A DNA stretch of 64,000 nucleotides. Origin: Roseibium suaedae (lineage in GTDB: Bacteria > Pseudomonadota > Alphaproteobacteria > Rhizobiales > Stappiaceae). Position 1 is the first letter of the stretch. Each line of letters begins with the position of its first letter. A program made the position numbers and the translations under genes. Below are positions 35,570 to 45,263 of this stretch, piece after piece. The notes beneath the pieces are model-generated. The model did no database searches, was not told the origin of the DNA, and worked only from the letters and a program-made list of their open reading frames with translations. The stretch covers positions 434,001 through 498,000 of the forward strand of contig NZ_FRBW01000004.1 of NCBI RefSeq assembly GCF_900142725.1, written 5' to 3'.

Positions 35570-36604
35570 TCAGGCAGCCTGCTTCTTCGGCTTGATCAGG
35601 CCACGGTTCACCAGAACCTCGGCGATCTGCACGGCGTTCAGGGCAGCGCCCTTGCGCAGGTTGTCGGACACGACCCAGAGGTTCAGGCCGTTTTCGACGG
35701 TCGCATCTTCGCGGATACGGGAAATGTAGGTGGCGTCTTCACCGGCGCTTTCGTACGGGGTGATGTAGCCGCCGTCTTCATGCTTGTCGATGACGAGGCA
35801 GCCCGGAGCTTCGCGCAGGATGTCGCGGGCCTGGTCGGCCGTGATTTCACGTTCGAACTCGATATTGACGCTCTCGGAGTGACCGATGAAGACCGGCACG
35901 CGCACGGCGGTGCAGGTGACCTTGATCTTCGGGTCCAGCATCTTCTTGGTTTCTGCCAGAACCTTCCACTCTTCCTTCGTGTAGCCGTCTTCCATGAACA
36001 CGTCGATGTGCGGGATGACGTTGAAGGCGATGCGCTTGGTGAACTTCTTCGGTTCGATCGGGTCGTTCACGAAGACAGCGCGGGTCTGGTTGAACAGCTC
36101 TTCCATCGCTTCCTTGCCGCCGCCGGAAACCGACTGGTAGGTGGAAACGACGACGCGCTTGATGCCGGCTGCCTCGTGGAGCGGCTTCAGAGCGACAACG
36201 AGCTGCGCGGTGGAGCAGTTCGGGTTGGCGATGATGTTCTTCTTGGTGAAGCCCGCAGCAGCGTCGGCATTCACTTCCGGAACGATCAGCGGAACGTCCG
36301 CATCGTAGCGCCATGCGGAGGAGTTATCGATCACAACGCAGCCCTTGGCGCCGATCTTCGGAGACCATTCCTTGGAAATGGTGCCGCCAGCGGACATCAG
36401 GCAGATGTCGGTGTCGGAGAAGTCGTAGTTTTCCAGCGCCTGAACCTTCAGCGTCCGGTCGCCAAAGGACACTTCGGTGCCCTGGGAGCGGCGCGAGGCG
36501 AGAGCGATGACTTCGTCAGCCGGAAATCCGCGCTCGGCCAGAATGTCGAGCATTTCCCGGCCCACGTTGCCCGTGGCACCTACGATTGCGATCTTGTAAC
36601 CCAT
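35570..36604 (-). CDS. asd: Aspartate-semialdehyde dehydrogenase
   Basis: A 344-residue NADPH enzyme that reduces aspartyl phosphate to the semialdehyde, the branch-point for lysine/DAP, threonine and methionine. The Rossmann start is VGATGNVGREML. The catalytic Cys130 sits in ANPNCSTAQLV, and the conserved TYQSVSGGGKEAMEEL and RVPVFIGHSESVNIE follow. GAGGAAG seven bases before the ATG. The gene lies alone; a small ORF with the same direction lies just upstream. Confidence 0.97.
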   Translation of the reverse strand: MGYKIAIVGATGNVGREMLDILAERGFPADEVIALASRRSQGTEVSFGDRTLKVQALENYDFSDTDICLMSAGGTISKEWSPKIGAKGCVVIDNSSAWRYDADVPLIVPEVNADAAAGFTKKNIIANPNCSTAQLVVALKPLHEAAGIKRVVVSTYQSVSGGGKEAMEELFNQTRAVFVNDPIEPKKFTKRIAFNVIPHIDVFMEDGYTKEEWKVLAETKKMLDPKIKVTCTAVRVPVFIGHSESVNIEFEREITADQARDILREAPGCLVIDKHEDGGYITPYESAGEDATYISRIREDATVENGLNLWVVSDNLRKGAALNAVQIAEVLVNRGLIKPKKQAA

Positions 36605-36713
36605 CTTGAAACTTCCTCATCCGGCTCCCCGCTTTACCGGCCTTGCCCAAGGTGCGGGCGAGCCGGCCTTCTGGTACCCCCCGTCCCCGGGGAGTGCGGG
36701 ACGAGCGGCACCG

Positions 36714-36839
36714 TCAAGCGGTGGTTTTGGTAGTGGTTTTGAGGGTGGTGGCCGGGGTCTTGGTGACGCAAGCCGTCATGCCGCCGGTTTTAGCCGTCGT
36801 CATTTTCATGCCTGCGATGTCGGCGATGCGCCGCACCAT
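36714..36839 (-). CDS. Possible 41-residue small protein
   Basis: Starting ATG 36839 and stopping at a TGA, this frame codes for a basic Lys/Thr-rich peptide (MVRRIADIAGMKMTTAKTGG then a Cys and a tail such as TTLKTTTKTTA). A GGAGA lies seven bases before the ATG, and TTGACA is found about 60 bp upstream on the same strand, with only a weak -10 after it. It sits in the 457-bp gap between asd and the large secreted protein (36605-37061), 110 bp upstream of asd. It could equally be a leader or chance frame. Confidence 0.4.
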   Translation of the reverse strand: MVRRIADIAGMKMTTAKTGGMTACVTKTPATTLKTTTKTTA

Positions 36840-36895
36840 TCAAGTCTCTCCGGTTGTCACGAAACCGCGGTGTTTCTGGCGCGGAATTGGCTGGA

Positions 36896-36901
36896 TGTCA
36901 A
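36896..36901 (-). promoter_or_regulatory. TTGACA -35 element upstream of the small ORF/asd
   Basis: A perfect TTGACA on the minus strand, about 57 bp before the small ORF start. At the right distance the best -10 is only CAGAAA, so the promoter is tentative. Confidence 0.35.
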
Positions 36902-37061
36902 TAAAAGATCTTGCGCAAACAGCGCCCTTATCGAGGCAAGATTGCCGGTGCGAACCGGGGCCTGTCATGAAAACTTCGTGAAATCGTCATCGAAGCTCCA
37001 CGTGACTTCCCTAGCGTCCGGCCGAAATTTCGTCGGGCTTGTCCCGAGAGCGGGGGTTGTC

Positions 37062-39275
37062 ATGAAATTGCGTACTATTCTTCTGGCCGGGATCAGCCTG
37101 GGCGTATCTGCCGGTTTTTGCGGCGCTGCAAATGCCGGCTCGTTCTTCGAGCGGGTCAACACCTTCCCGGTCTATAAGACCCTGAACGAAGGCACGGATC
37201 CGAATACGGTTACCTCTGCCGAGATCATCTCCGCGACCAAGGATGGCATGACGCTGGTCTTCACCGACAGCCCGGCTGAATCTCTGGTGTTCGTTGATGC
37301 TTCCAACCCGGAAGCCCTGGCACCGAAAGCCCGCATCGCGCTGGGTGGTGAACCGACTTCCGTGACCGTTGGCCAGTCCTTCGCCTACACCGGCGTGAAC
37401 ACCTCCGAGAGCTACGTTGCCCCGTCGGGTCATCTGGCTGTCGTTGATCTCGGCTCCCTGGAAACCGTTGCCAAGTGCGACGTGAAGGGCCAGCCGGACA
37501 GCGTCGCCATGTCCGCTGATGGCAAGTTTGTTGCAGTTGCGGTCGAGAACGAGCGTGATGAAGAGCTCAACGACGGCAAGCTTCCGCAGCTGCCGGCCGG
37601 TCACCTGGCGATCTTTGATCTGGGCGAAGACGGCAAGCCGGTAAACTGCGATGCAGCCCGCATCGTCGATGTGACCGGTCTGGCCGAAATCGGCGGCGAC
37701 GATCCGGAGCCTGAATTTGTCTCGATCAACGCCGACAATCAGGTCGTCATGACCCTTCAGGAAAACAACCATCTGGTGGTGGTTGACCTGGCCTCGGGCA
37801 AGATCACCTCGAATTTCTCCGCTGGTGCAGTGAACCTCGAGAACATCCCGGTCTCCAAGGCACGCATGAGCGATGCTTCCGGCAGCCTCGAAAACGTCAA
37901 GCGCGAGCCGGACGCCGTTGCATGGCTCGATGCCGACCGTTTCGTCACCGCCAACGAAGGCGATTATGAAGGCGGTTCGCGCGGCTTCACCATCTGGAAC
38001 ACCAAGGGTGAAGTCCTGTTCGACAGCGGCAACACCGTCGAACACATCGCCATGGCCAATGGTCACTATCCGGCCAAGCGCGCGTCCAAGAAGGGCGCTG
38101 AACTGGAAGGCGTTGCCGTTGGTGAATTCAACGGCGAAAAGCTCATCTTCGTGAACTCCGAGCGCGGCAACTTCGTCGTGATCTACAAGGACACGGGCGC
38201 AGAACCGGAGTTCGTGCAGTTCCTGCCGACCCATATCGCCCCGGAAGGCTCCATCGCCCTGCCGCAGCGCGGCCTGTTCGTGGTTGCCAACGAAGCTGAC
38301 AGCGCCGAAGACGGCTTCCGGTCGCAGGTGTCCGTCTACCGTTTCGGTGCAGAAGCTTCGACCTACCCGATGGTTGTCTCCGAAGCTGATCCGGAAACCG
38401 GTGCTCCGATCGGCTGGGGCGCGCTCTCCGGTCTGGCTGGTGATCCGCAGGACGCAAGCAAGGTCTATGCGATCTCCGACAGCTTCTATGACAAGGCCCG
38501 CATCTACACCCTGGACGTTTCGTCCATGCCGGTGAAGATCAAGTCCTACGTTAACCTGCACGGTGCTGACACGCCGAAGTATGACCTGGAAGGCATTGCG
38601 GTTTCCAAGGATGGCGGCTTCTGGCTGGCGTCGGAAGGCAATCCGGAAAAGGACATGAAGCACCTGCTGATCAAGGCAGCGGCTGATGGGTCCGTCGAAC
38701 AGGAAATTGAACTGCCGGCAGAGCTGGTTGCCCAGTCCACCCGCTTCTCCTTCGAAGGCGTTGCCGAGTTCGAAAAGGACGGCAAGACCTTGGTGGCCGT
38801 CGCCGTTCAGCGCAGCTGGAAGGACGATCCGAAGGGCATGGTCAAGCTGGCGATCTTCGATCCGGAAGCAAAGACCTGGGGCTTTGTCCATTACCCGCTC
38901 GATGCTCCGGCAAGTGCAGCCGGCGGCTGGGTCGGCCTGTCTGAAATCGTGTCCCTGGGCGGTGAAGAGTTCGCTGTTCTGGAACGCGACAATCAGGGCG
39001 GCGAGTTTGCCTCCATCAAGCAGGTGACCCGCATTTCCCTGAAGGGCATCACCCCGGCGGCCTATGGTTCTGAACTGCCGGTCGTGGAAAAGCGCAAGGC
39101 TCTGGACATTCTGCCGGCGTTGTCTGCTTCCAAGGGCTGGGTTCTGGACAAGCCGGAAGGCCTGACCGTGACCGCCGATGGCCGTTTGCTGCTGGTGACC
39201 GACAATGATGGCGTGGATGATGCGCCGGGTGCGACCGAGTTCTTCGACCTTGGCGCGGCGTCCCAGCTGAACTGA
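37062..39275 (+). CDS. Secreted beta-propeller/phytase-like esterase protein
   Basis: A 737-residue exported protein. The start at 37062 gives a signal peptide (KLRTILLAGISLGVSAGFCG, cleavage after ANA). Residues about 40-440 have the repeating VAVS/DGKFVAV pattern and the VTANEGDYEGGSRGF loop of choice-of-anchor-I type propellers. About 450-737 looks like the esterase-like domain of phytase (ALSGLAGDPQDASKVYAISD, YDLEGIAVSKDGGFWLASEGN, RFSFEGVAEF, KPEGLTVTADGRLLLVTDND). It would act on phosphate esters or organophosphates in the periplasm or outside. A terminator follows. Confidence 0.82.
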   Translation: MKLRTILLAGISLGVSAGFCGAANAGSFFERVNTFPVYKTLNEGTDPNTVTSAEIISATKDGMTLVFTDSPAESLVFVDASNPEALAPKARIALGGEPTSVTVGQSFAYTGVNTSESYVAPSGHLAVVDLGSLETVAKCDVKGQPDSVAMSADGKFVAVAVENERDEELNDGKLPQLPAGHLAIFDLGEDGKPVNCDAARIVDVTGLAEIGGDDPEPEFVSINADNQVVMTLQENNHLVVVDLASGKITSNFSAGAVNLENIPVSKARMSDASGSLENVKREPDAVAWLDADRFVTANEGDYEGGSRGFTIWNTKGEVLFDSGNTVEHIAMANGHYPAKRASKKGAELEGVAVGEFNGEKLIFVNSERGNFVVIYKDTGAEPEFVQFLPTHIAPEGSIALPQRGLFVVANEADSAEDGFRSQVSVYRFGAEASTYPMVVSEADPETGAPIGWGALSGLAGDPQDASKVYAISDSFYDKARIYTLDVSSMPVKIKSYVNLHGADTPKYDLEGIAVSKDGGFWLASEGNPEKDMKHLLIKAAADGSVEQEIELPAELVAQSTRFSFEGVAEFEKDGKTLVAVAVQRSWKDDPKGMVKLAIFDPEAKTWGFVHYPLDAPASAAGGWVGLSEIVSLGGEEFAVLERDNQGGEFASIKQVTRISLKGITPAAYGSELPVVEKRKALDILPALSASKGWVLDKPEGLTVTADGRLLLVTDNDGVDDAPGATEFFDLGAASQLN

Positions 39276-39301
39276 TACGGTCCTCCCAAGACCGATCCCA
39301 A

Positions 39302-39341
39302 GCGCCCGGAAGACAATAGTCTCCCGGGCGTTTTCCTTTTT
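39302..39341 (+). terminator. Terminator after the propeller/phytase-like gene
   Basis: CGCCCGGAAGAC / GTCTCCCGGGCG with one mismatch and a short loop, followed by TTTTCCTTTTT. Convergent with the 39370 gene, so it may work for both. Confidence 0.8.
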
Positions 39342-39369
39342 GCCGTCTCGTGTTTGGAGGTGCCGCCTT

Positions 39370-39786
39370 TTACTGCGCGCGGCGGTAGACCGAGGTGTTG
39401 GTGAAGCTTGCGACATCCGGCAGGTGGACGGTCTGGGTCACCGTCAGGGTGGTGCCGTCTTCGGAGAGCTCGCGCTCTGCCTTCATCAGGGTCAGCCCGC
39501 CGCGGCGGGCTTCGGAGACAAGGTTCCGCTCGCCGTTGAAGACCAGGCGCATGGCATCGACCAGACCGCTCTTGCCCAGCTTTGTCTCGGGGCCGTCAGG
39601 CAGCGCCTCGAACGTGTCGTTGGTGACTTCACCTTCAGCGGACACGCTGTTCATGATGAAGCGGGCCATGCCGAAATTGTCTTCGATCTTCAGCGTTGCG
39701 CTCTTTGGAGGCTCGCCCTGGTCGAATTCGCTTTCATCCGCATCGAGGATCCAGGTGCCGAGGAACGGGCTCAGTTTGTCGCTCAT
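39370..39786 (-). CDS. Conserved hypothetical protein, possibly lipocalin-like
   Basis: A 138-residue cytosolic protein opening with LSPFLGTWILDADESEFDQG, a pattern of small beta-barrel/lipocalin-like proteins, then alternating polar and hydrophobic strands ending SVYRRAQ. No family or active site was recognised with confidence. No signal peptide. It converges with the propeller/phytase-like gene and lies about 100 bp downstream of leuB on the same strand, beyond the leuB terminator. Confidence 0.7.
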   Translation of the reverse strand: MSDKLSPFLGTWILDADESEFDQGEPPKSATLKIEDNFGMARFIMNSVSAEGEVTNDTFEALPDGPETKLGKSGLVDAMRLVFNGERNLVSEARRGGLTLMKAERELSEDGTTLTVTQTVHLPDVASFTNTSVYRRAQ

Positions 39787-39828
39787 TTTGCTGCCTTTGA
39801 TGCTTGAAAGTGTGCGGCATTATAAAGG

Positions 39829-39869
39829 AAAAACGGCCGCCGTTGGGCAAGTCCCAATGGCGGCCGTTT
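39829..39869 (-). terminator. Rho-independent terminator of leuB
   Basis: On the minus strand AAACGGCCGCCATTGGG / CCCAACGGCGGCCGTTT (17 bp, one non-canonical pair) with a five-base loop, followed by TT to complete a five-T run. Starts 19 bp after the leuB stop. Confidence 0.88.
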
Positions 39870-39887
39870 CAAAGTTCATAAAGTGGT

Positions 39888-41000
39888 TCAGGCGCTCAGC
39901 GCGTTCAGCTCGGCAATGATCGCATCGCCCATTTCGGAGGTGCCTACGACCTTGGTGCCTTCCGAGGCGATGTCCTTGGTGCGCAGGCCCTTTGCCAGCG
40001 CATTGGCGATGGCCTTGTCCAGCATGTCGGCTTCGGCAACCTTCTCGAAGGAATAGCGCAGAGCCATGGCGAAGGACGCGATCATGGCGATCGGGTTTGC
40101 TGCGCCCGTGCCGGCGATGTCCGGAGCAGAACCATGGACCGGCTCGTAGAGGGCCTTGCGCTTGCCGGTCTTCGGGTCAGCTGCGCCGAGCGAAGCGGAG
40201 GGCAGCATGCCGAGGGAGCCGGTGAGCATGGCAGCCACGTCGGAGAGCATGTCGCCGAAGAGGTTGTCACAGACGATGACGTCGAACTGCTTGGGCCAGC
40301 GCACGAGCTGCATGCCGCCGGCATCGGCCAGCATGTGCTCCAGCTTGACGTCTTCGTAGCCGTTCTTGTGGGTCGCGGTGACGACTTCGTTCCAGAGCAC
40401 GCCGGACTTCATGACGTTGCGCTTTTCCATCGACGTCACTTTGCCGTTACGGGTGCGGGCAAATTCGAAGGCGGCCTTGGCGATGCGCTCGATTTCGTAG
40501 GTGTCGTAAACCTGCGTGTCGATGGCGCGCTTCTGGCCGTTGCCGAGATCGGTGATGGTCTTCGGTTCGCCGAAATAGACGCCGCCGGTCAGCTCGCGCA
40601 GGATCAGGATATCAAGGCCTTCGATGATGTCCTTCTTCAGGGAAGAGGCATCGGCAAGCGCCGGGTAGCAGATGGCCGGGCGCAGGTTGGCGAACAGCTC
40701 CATGTCCTTGCGCAGGCGCAGCAGACCGGCTTCCGGACGCACGTCATAGGGAACGCTGTCCCACTTCGGGCCGCCAACGGCACCGAAGATCACGGCATCG
40801 GCTGCCATGGCCTTTGCCATGTCTTCTTCGGAAATCGCGACGCCATGTGCGTCATAGGCGCTGCCGCCGACGAGGCCTTCGTCGGTCTCGAAGCTGTCGC
40901 CACCCTGGGCATTGAACCAGGAGATGACCTTCTTCACCTCGACCATGATTTCCGGACCGATGCCGTCGCCGGGCAGAAGAAGGAGATTGTGAGTTGCCAT
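39888..41000 (-). CDS. leuB: 3-isopropylmalate dehydrogenase
   Basis: A 370-residue decarboxylating dehydrogenase of leucine biosynthesis. [15 protein letters not shown] at the start, [52 protein letters not shown] (Mg-binding acids) and [18 protein letters not shown] are all present. The ATG at 41000 is chosen; the frame stays open 40 codons further upstream without homology. Confidence 0.96.
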   Translation of the reverse strand: MATHNLLLLPGDGIGPEIMVEVKKVISWFNAQGGDSFETDEGLVGGSAYDAHGVAISEEDMAKAMAADAVIFGAVGGPKWDSVPYDVRPEAGLLRLRKDMELFANLRPAICYPALADASSLKKDIIEGLDILILRELTGGVYFGEPKTITDLGNGQKRAIDTQVYDTYEIERIAKAAFEFARTRNGKVTSMEKRNVMKSGVLWNEVVTATHKNGYEDVKLEHMLADAGGMQLVRWPKQFDVIVCDNLFGDMLSDVAAMLTGSLGMLPSASLGAADPKTGKRKALYEPVHGSAPDIAGTGAANPIAMIASFAMALRYSFEKVAEADMLDKAIANALAKGLRTKDIASEGTKVVGTSEMGDAIIAELNALSA

Positions 41001-41151
41001 GGGTGTCCGCCCTGCTGTTCTTGTTAAGACAAACTGATCGGGTTGGGTTATCGCTTTGGTCCGGTTCTGGCAAGGTTCAACGGCTTGCAAAGAGTTCAAG
41101 CGTCGTAGAGCAAAGCTCACATGCCTTTCCGCAGCGTCTTGCAGAAGGCTG

Positions 41152-41925
41152 TCAGAAACCGACCAGCGACCGGGCCACGGGCCAGATCAGATTGAGGGCG
41201 AGCAGGGTCATGACGATCCTGAACCCCTTCTTGAAAGTCTCTTCCTGCATCCGTCCGAGAAGCCGGGTTCCGGCAAGGGTTCCCAGGAAGCCGAAGAAGA
41301 TCATGAGGGCCGTGAAGCCGATCCAGGGGCCGAAGGCAAAGCCGAGGAAACCGAAGGCGGCAACCTTGCAAACGTGCATCGTCAGCGAGGTGATTGCCTG
41401 ATTGGCGACGAACTGGTGCCGGGTCAGACCCAGAGTGGACAGGACGCTGCCTCCGATGGGTCCGGTTGCCCCGAAGAACATGGAAAGGCCTGTGGCGATA
41501 AATCCGGCGATGCCCATCGCCTGCTTGCGGGCGTGGTCGAGCTTGGGAACCTTTCCCCAGACCGTCCAGAGCACAAAGAAGGCAATGCCGAGCCGGAGCC
41601 AGGTGGAGGGCAGGTTCACCGCCAGCATGCCGCCGAGGGCCGCGCCCAGAACCGCGCCCCCTGCAAACCACAGGGCGATAGCCGGATCGATATAGCGCCG
41701 CTGGACGATGGCACGCCCGCCATTGGAGCCGAGCTGAACCAGGCCGTGGATTGGAACAAGCGCCAGTGGCGGCATGAGATTGGCCATGACCGCGATCAGC
41801 GCGATACCGCCGCCAAGCCCGACAGCCGCCGTCAGCGCCGAAGCAATGAAACTGGACAGCAGAAGGACGAAGGTGGCGATCGGGGAGAGGGCGGCCGGAA
41901 AGAAGAATTCAGCAATCGGATGCAT
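41152..41925 (-). CDS. TauE/SafE-family transporter
   Basis: A 257-residue inner-membrane protein with about eight hydrophobic helices in two related halves ([39 protein letters not shown]), the glycine-rich loops that define TauE/SafE (DUF81). Known members export sulfite, sulfoacetate or similar organic anions. The substrate here is not visible; no sulfur-metabolism gene lies beside it. Confidence 0.85.
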   Translation of the reverse strand: MHPIAEFFFPAALSPIATFVLLLSSFIASALTAAVGLGGGIALIAVMANLMPPLALVPIHGLVQLGSNGGRAIVQRRYIDPAIALWFAGGAVLGAALGGMLAVNLPSTWLRLGIAFFVLWTVWGKVPKLDHARKQAMGIAGFIATGLSMFFGATGPIGGSVLSTLGLTRHQFVANQAITSLTMHVCKVAAFGFLGFAFGPWIGFTALMIFFGFLGTLAGTRLLGRMQEETFKKGFRIVMTLLALNLIWPVARSLVGF

Positions 41926-42010
41926 GAGCGGAACCTGACAAGGGAAGTCGGCCCCTTATCTGCCCGCAATTCTGCCCTTGCAAGGGTTCAATCCTGCCGC
42001 CTGCTGCGGA

Positions 42011-43888
42011 TCAGTGGCCGATCGAGACCAGTCGTGGCCCGTTGGGCGAGGTTTCCTCGAAATGCCGGGCATGGTTTTCAACCTGGTCGCCGAAAGTGGT
42101 GGCGGCAATGCCGCCCGGGGATGCCTTGGCGTCTTTCTTCAGGGAGGCGATCTGACGGACCAGAAGCTCCTGATTTTCCACGGAGATGCCCTTGGGCAGG
42201 TGCAGGATGGCGATGGAGCAATTGAGAAGCGGGAATTCCTTCTCCTGCCCTGAGCGGTCCTTGGCGTATATGACCCCGGCCTGACGGTGCTCCGGATCAT
42301 AAAGGCTTTCCGCCTGGTGCCGGAACTCGCTGCGCAGATTGCCCATGATGCGCAGGATCTCGGTGACCGGCAGATTGCGCATGCCGATGAAGAAGTCGTC
42401 GCCGCCAATGTGACCGACAAAGTCCCGCTGGCTGGTGGGCATGCGCTTGATCAGTTCGGAGAACATCAAGAGTGCACGGTCGCCCATGCGGAAGCCGTAA
42501 ATGTCGTTGAACGGCTTGAAATTGTCGAAATCAACATAGCAGAAGCAGCGGTCGGTTTCGCTTTCGCAGGCGGCATCCGCCACGAAGGCGGTGAGGGACA
42601 GGTTGCCCGGCAGGCGGGTCAGCGGGTTCTGGTCCTCCGCCTCGCGCATCCGGATCTCGTTGGAGATCTTGAACAGCGAACTGGTTGTCAGGAAGCCGTA
42701 GTACTTGCCGTTTTTGGTGATGATCACCCCAGCCGTCTTGTCGTCGTCCTCGGCAATCATCGCGACCAGGTGGTCGAGACGGGAGTGAAGATCTGCAACC
42801 GGGCAGCGGTGCAGGAAGTTCTTCAGTTGATTGTTGACCGCCTTGTTACGCAGGAGATCCTGGCCGAAGGGCATGTAGATCAGGCTCTTGATGTCCGCTT
42901 CCTGGATCAGGCCGCGCGGCTCGTCTGCCGAGTTGACCACCGGAATGAACGGATAGGCGCGACCTGCGCGTAAAAGGGCCAGAACGTCATCCATACGCGC
43001 ATCGTCGCGCAGGGCGACCAGCGGCCGCACTTCTCGAAGAATCAGGTCCTCATCCGACTTCAGGCCGCTTTGAACCTGATTTGCTGCGGCAGCGAATTGC
43101 GGGTAGCGGGACTGGGCGTCATCGATCCGGGTAAACGGGTGGCTTACAAGATAGCCCTGGATCAGGTCGCAGCCGATCTGGCGGCAGGCGGAGAGTTCCA
43201 ATTCGGTCTCGACGCCTTCTGCGACAACGCGCATGCCAAGAACGTGGGCGAGATCCACCATGGAACTGACCAGCAGGCGCTTGCGGCCGTCGCTGTGCAG
43301 GCCCTGAATGAAAAACCGGTCGATCTTCAGGATATCCGGTTCGAAGTCGTAAAGGTTCTTCATGTGCGAATAGCCCTTGCCGAAATCGTCAATGGCAATC
43401 GCAAAATCCATGGCCCGGGCATCGTCGATGAAGTCGCGGATCCTGTCGATTTTGGAAGGCTCGGTCGCTTCGGAAATCTCGAGGCAGACGCTGGAGGGCG
43501 TAAGGCCATGCATGAGCAGGAGATTGGCGGTTTCCGGCAGCAGGAAGCCAGGCGTCGTCAGCAGTCTTGCGTCGATGTTGAGGAACAGCCGGGCGTTCTT
43601 GCGCTCCTGAAGGCTGGCGAATTTCTCGATCGACTTGCGTCGCAGCATCAACTCGAGATCGCTGAGGCATCCAAGGTCATGGGCCAGATCGAAAACCGCC
43701 ATGGGCGTCGCACAGTCGAGCTGGTCGACATTGCGCAGGAGCGCTTCATAGCCATAAACGTCGCCGGTATGCGCGTCGATGATCGGCTGGATGGCATAGT
43801 CGAGAACGGCGTTGGCGTTCAATAGGAACAGCTGCGGGTTACGGTTCAGCCAATAGCCGTTTGCCCTGCGAGGTTGGATCTCAATCAC
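42011..43888 (-). CDS. EAL-CBS-GGDEF cyclic-di-GMP protein
   Basis: A 625-residue cytosolic signalling protein starting at a GTG. The EAL domain (about 30-260) keeps the catalytic set: E48-A-L, FLNIDARL, CLEISEA, AIDDFGKGYS, ILKIDRFFI, VAEGVET and IQGYLVS, so phosphodiesterase activity is likely. Two CBS-like repeats follow (about 290-410). The C-terminal GGDEF domain ends with HIGGDDFFIGM, a variant of GG(D/E)EF, and lacks the RxxD inhibitory site, so cyclase activity is uncertain. It probably lowers c-di-GMP under control of a CBS ligand such as a nucleotide. Confidence 0.88.
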   Translation of the reverse strand: MIEIQPRRANGYWLNRNPQLFLLNANAVLDYAIQPIIDAHTGDVYGYEALLRNVDQLDCATPMAVFDLAHDLGCLSDLELMLRRKSIEKFASLQERKNARLFLNIDARLLTTPGFLLPETANLLLMHGLTPSSVCLEISEATEPSKIDRIRDFIDDARAMDFAIAIDDFGKGYSHMKNLYDFEPDILKIDRFFIQGLHSDGRKRLLVSSMVDLAHVLGMRVVAEGVETELELSACRQIGCDLIQGYLVSHPFTRIDDAQSRYPQFAAAANQVQSGLKSDEDLILREVRPLVALRDDARMDDVLALLRAGRAYPFIPVVNSADEPRGLIQEADIKSLIYMPFGQDLLRNKAVNNQLKNFLHRCPVADLHSRLDHLVAMIAEDDDKTAGVIITKNGKYYGFLTTSSLFKISNEIRMREAEDQNPLTRLPGNLSLTAFVADAACESETDRCFCYVDFDNFKPFNDIYGFRMGDRALLMFSELIKRMPTSQRDFVGHIGGDDFFIGMRNLPVTEILRIMGNLRSEFRHQAESLYDPEHRQAGVIYAKDRSGQEKEFPLLNCSIAILHLPKGISVENQELLVRQIASLKKDAKASPGGIAATTFGDQVENHARHFEETSPNGPRLVSIGH

Positions 43889-44050
43889 GTAAGCTGTCCC
43901 TTGGACGTTTGTTTCCTGCTTACGAGACTAGCCTCAGTTGTCTGGATATTTATGACAGTTTTGCAACTGCTGATAGACTTGGTTAGTTCAAAATTAATGA
44001 CGCAACGTCAGTGCGGATGAATAATATCTTAAACTAATCAATGGGTTCAG

Positions 44051-44083
44051 GGCAGGCCGCAGGAAGGTGCCGTGCGGCCTGCC
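44051..44083 (-). terminator. Hairpin after the cytosolic M20 gene
   Basis: GGCAGGCCGCA / TGCGGCCTGCC, an 11-bp perfect stem with an 11-base loop, 8 bp after the stop on the minus strand. No clear T-run. Confidence 0.5.
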
Positions 44084-44090
44084 AAAAGGA

Positions 44091-45263
44091 TCACTGCCAG
44101 GCAGGCAGGGCGGTTTCGATGAGCTTCACCCAGAAGGAGGAGCCGACCGGAATGAGGTCATCGTTGAAGTCATAGAGCGGGTGATGGAGCCCGGCACTCT
44201 CGCCGTTTCCGGCGTAAATGAAGGCGCCGGGACGCTCTTCCAGCATATAGGCAAAGTCTTCGCCGCCCATCATCGGGTCGACGTTGCGTTCCACCCGGTC
44301 CGGTCCGGAGATGCTCTCCGCAATTTCGATGGCGAAGTCCGTCTGGCTGTCATGATTGACCACGACCGGATATCCGCGCTGGAATTCCAGGTCGACACCG
44401 GCACCGAAAGCTTCGGCAATCGAGGTAACCACCGATTTGAACCGTTCTTCCGCCTGGGCGCGGACGGCGGAATCCAGCGTGCGGATCGTGCCCTGGAGCC
44501 GGGCTTCCTGGGGAATGACGTTGAAGGAGTTCCCCGCCTGAAAGGCCGTCACGGACACGACGACGGACTTGAGCGGATTGACGTTCCGGCTGGCGATGGA
44601 CTGAAGCGCCGCGACCACATGGGAGCCGATGACGATCGGGTCAATGGTGTTGTGCGGCTTGGCAGCGTGGCCGCCCTTGCCCTTGATCGTGACGATGAAT
44701 TCGTCGGTCGCCGCCATGATGGCGCCCTTGCGGATCGCAAACTCGCCCACCGGAATGCCCGGCATGTTGTGCATGCCATAGACTTCGTCGATGGCCCAGC
44801 GGGTCATCAGTCCGTCGTCGATCATGGCCTTCGCACCGGCGCCGCCTTCTTCTGCCGGCTGGAAGATCACGACAACGGAGCCGTCGAAGTTCCGGGTCTC
44901 CGCGAGATACTTGGCTGCGCCAAGAAGCATGGCGGTGTGGCCGTCATGACCGCAGGCGTGCATCTTGCCGGGGGTCTTGGAGGCATAGTCCTTGCCTGTG
45001 ATTTCCTCGATCGGCAGGGCATCCATGTCGGCGCGCAGGCCGATGGTCTTGCCCGCGCCGCCGTTGCGGCCGCGGATCACACCGACGACGCCGGTGCGGC
45101 CAATGCCGGTTGTCACTTCATCCAGGCCGAAGCTCTCTAGAAGCTCAGCTACCCTTGCGCTGGTGCGGTGGGTTTCATAAAGCAGCTCCGGATGCTCGTG
45201 GAAGTCACGCCGCCAGGTCGCGATCTCATCCTGAAGATCGGCAAGACGATTGAGAATGGGCAT
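44091..45263 (-). CDS. M20-family amidohydrolase (hippurate hydrolase type)
   Basis: A 390-residue cytosolic M20D metallohydrolase. Visible motifs are RRDFHEHPELLYE, LRADMDALPIEE, HACGHDGHTAMLLGAAKYL, VVIFQPAEEGGAGAKAMI and the C-terminal MMGGEDFAYMLEERPG. These keep the binuclear metal ligands. It matches N-acyl-amino-acid hydrolases (hippurate or N-acetyl type). AGGAG upstream of the ATG. It is a cytosolic counterpart of the secreted M20 enzyme at 33055, of a different subgroup. Confidence 0.92.
   Translation of the reverse strand: MPILNRLADLQDEIATWRRDFHEHPELLYETHRTSARVAELLESFGLDEVTTGIGRTGVVGVIRGRNGGAGKTIGLRADMDALPIEEITGKDYASKTPGKMHACGHDGHTAMLLGAAKYLAETRNFDGSVVVIFQPAEEGGAGAKAMIDDGLMTRWAIDEVYGMHNMPGIPVGEFAIRKGAIMAATDEFIVTIKGKGGHAAKPHNTIDPIVIGSHVVAALQSIASRNVNPLKSVVVSVTAFQAGNSFNVIPQEARLQGTIRTLDSAVRAQAEERFKSVVTSIAEAFGAGVDLEFQRGYPVVVNHDSQTDFAIEIAESISGPDRVERNVDPMMGGEDFAYMLEERPGAFIYAGNGESAGLHHPLYDFNDDLIPVGSSFWVKLIETALPAWQ

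Noticed and set aside
37011..39416. 801-codon minus-strand open frame opposite the propeller/phytase-like gene
   Set aside because: Antisense shadow with no domain pattern, while the plus strand has a signal peptide, clear motifs and a terminator.
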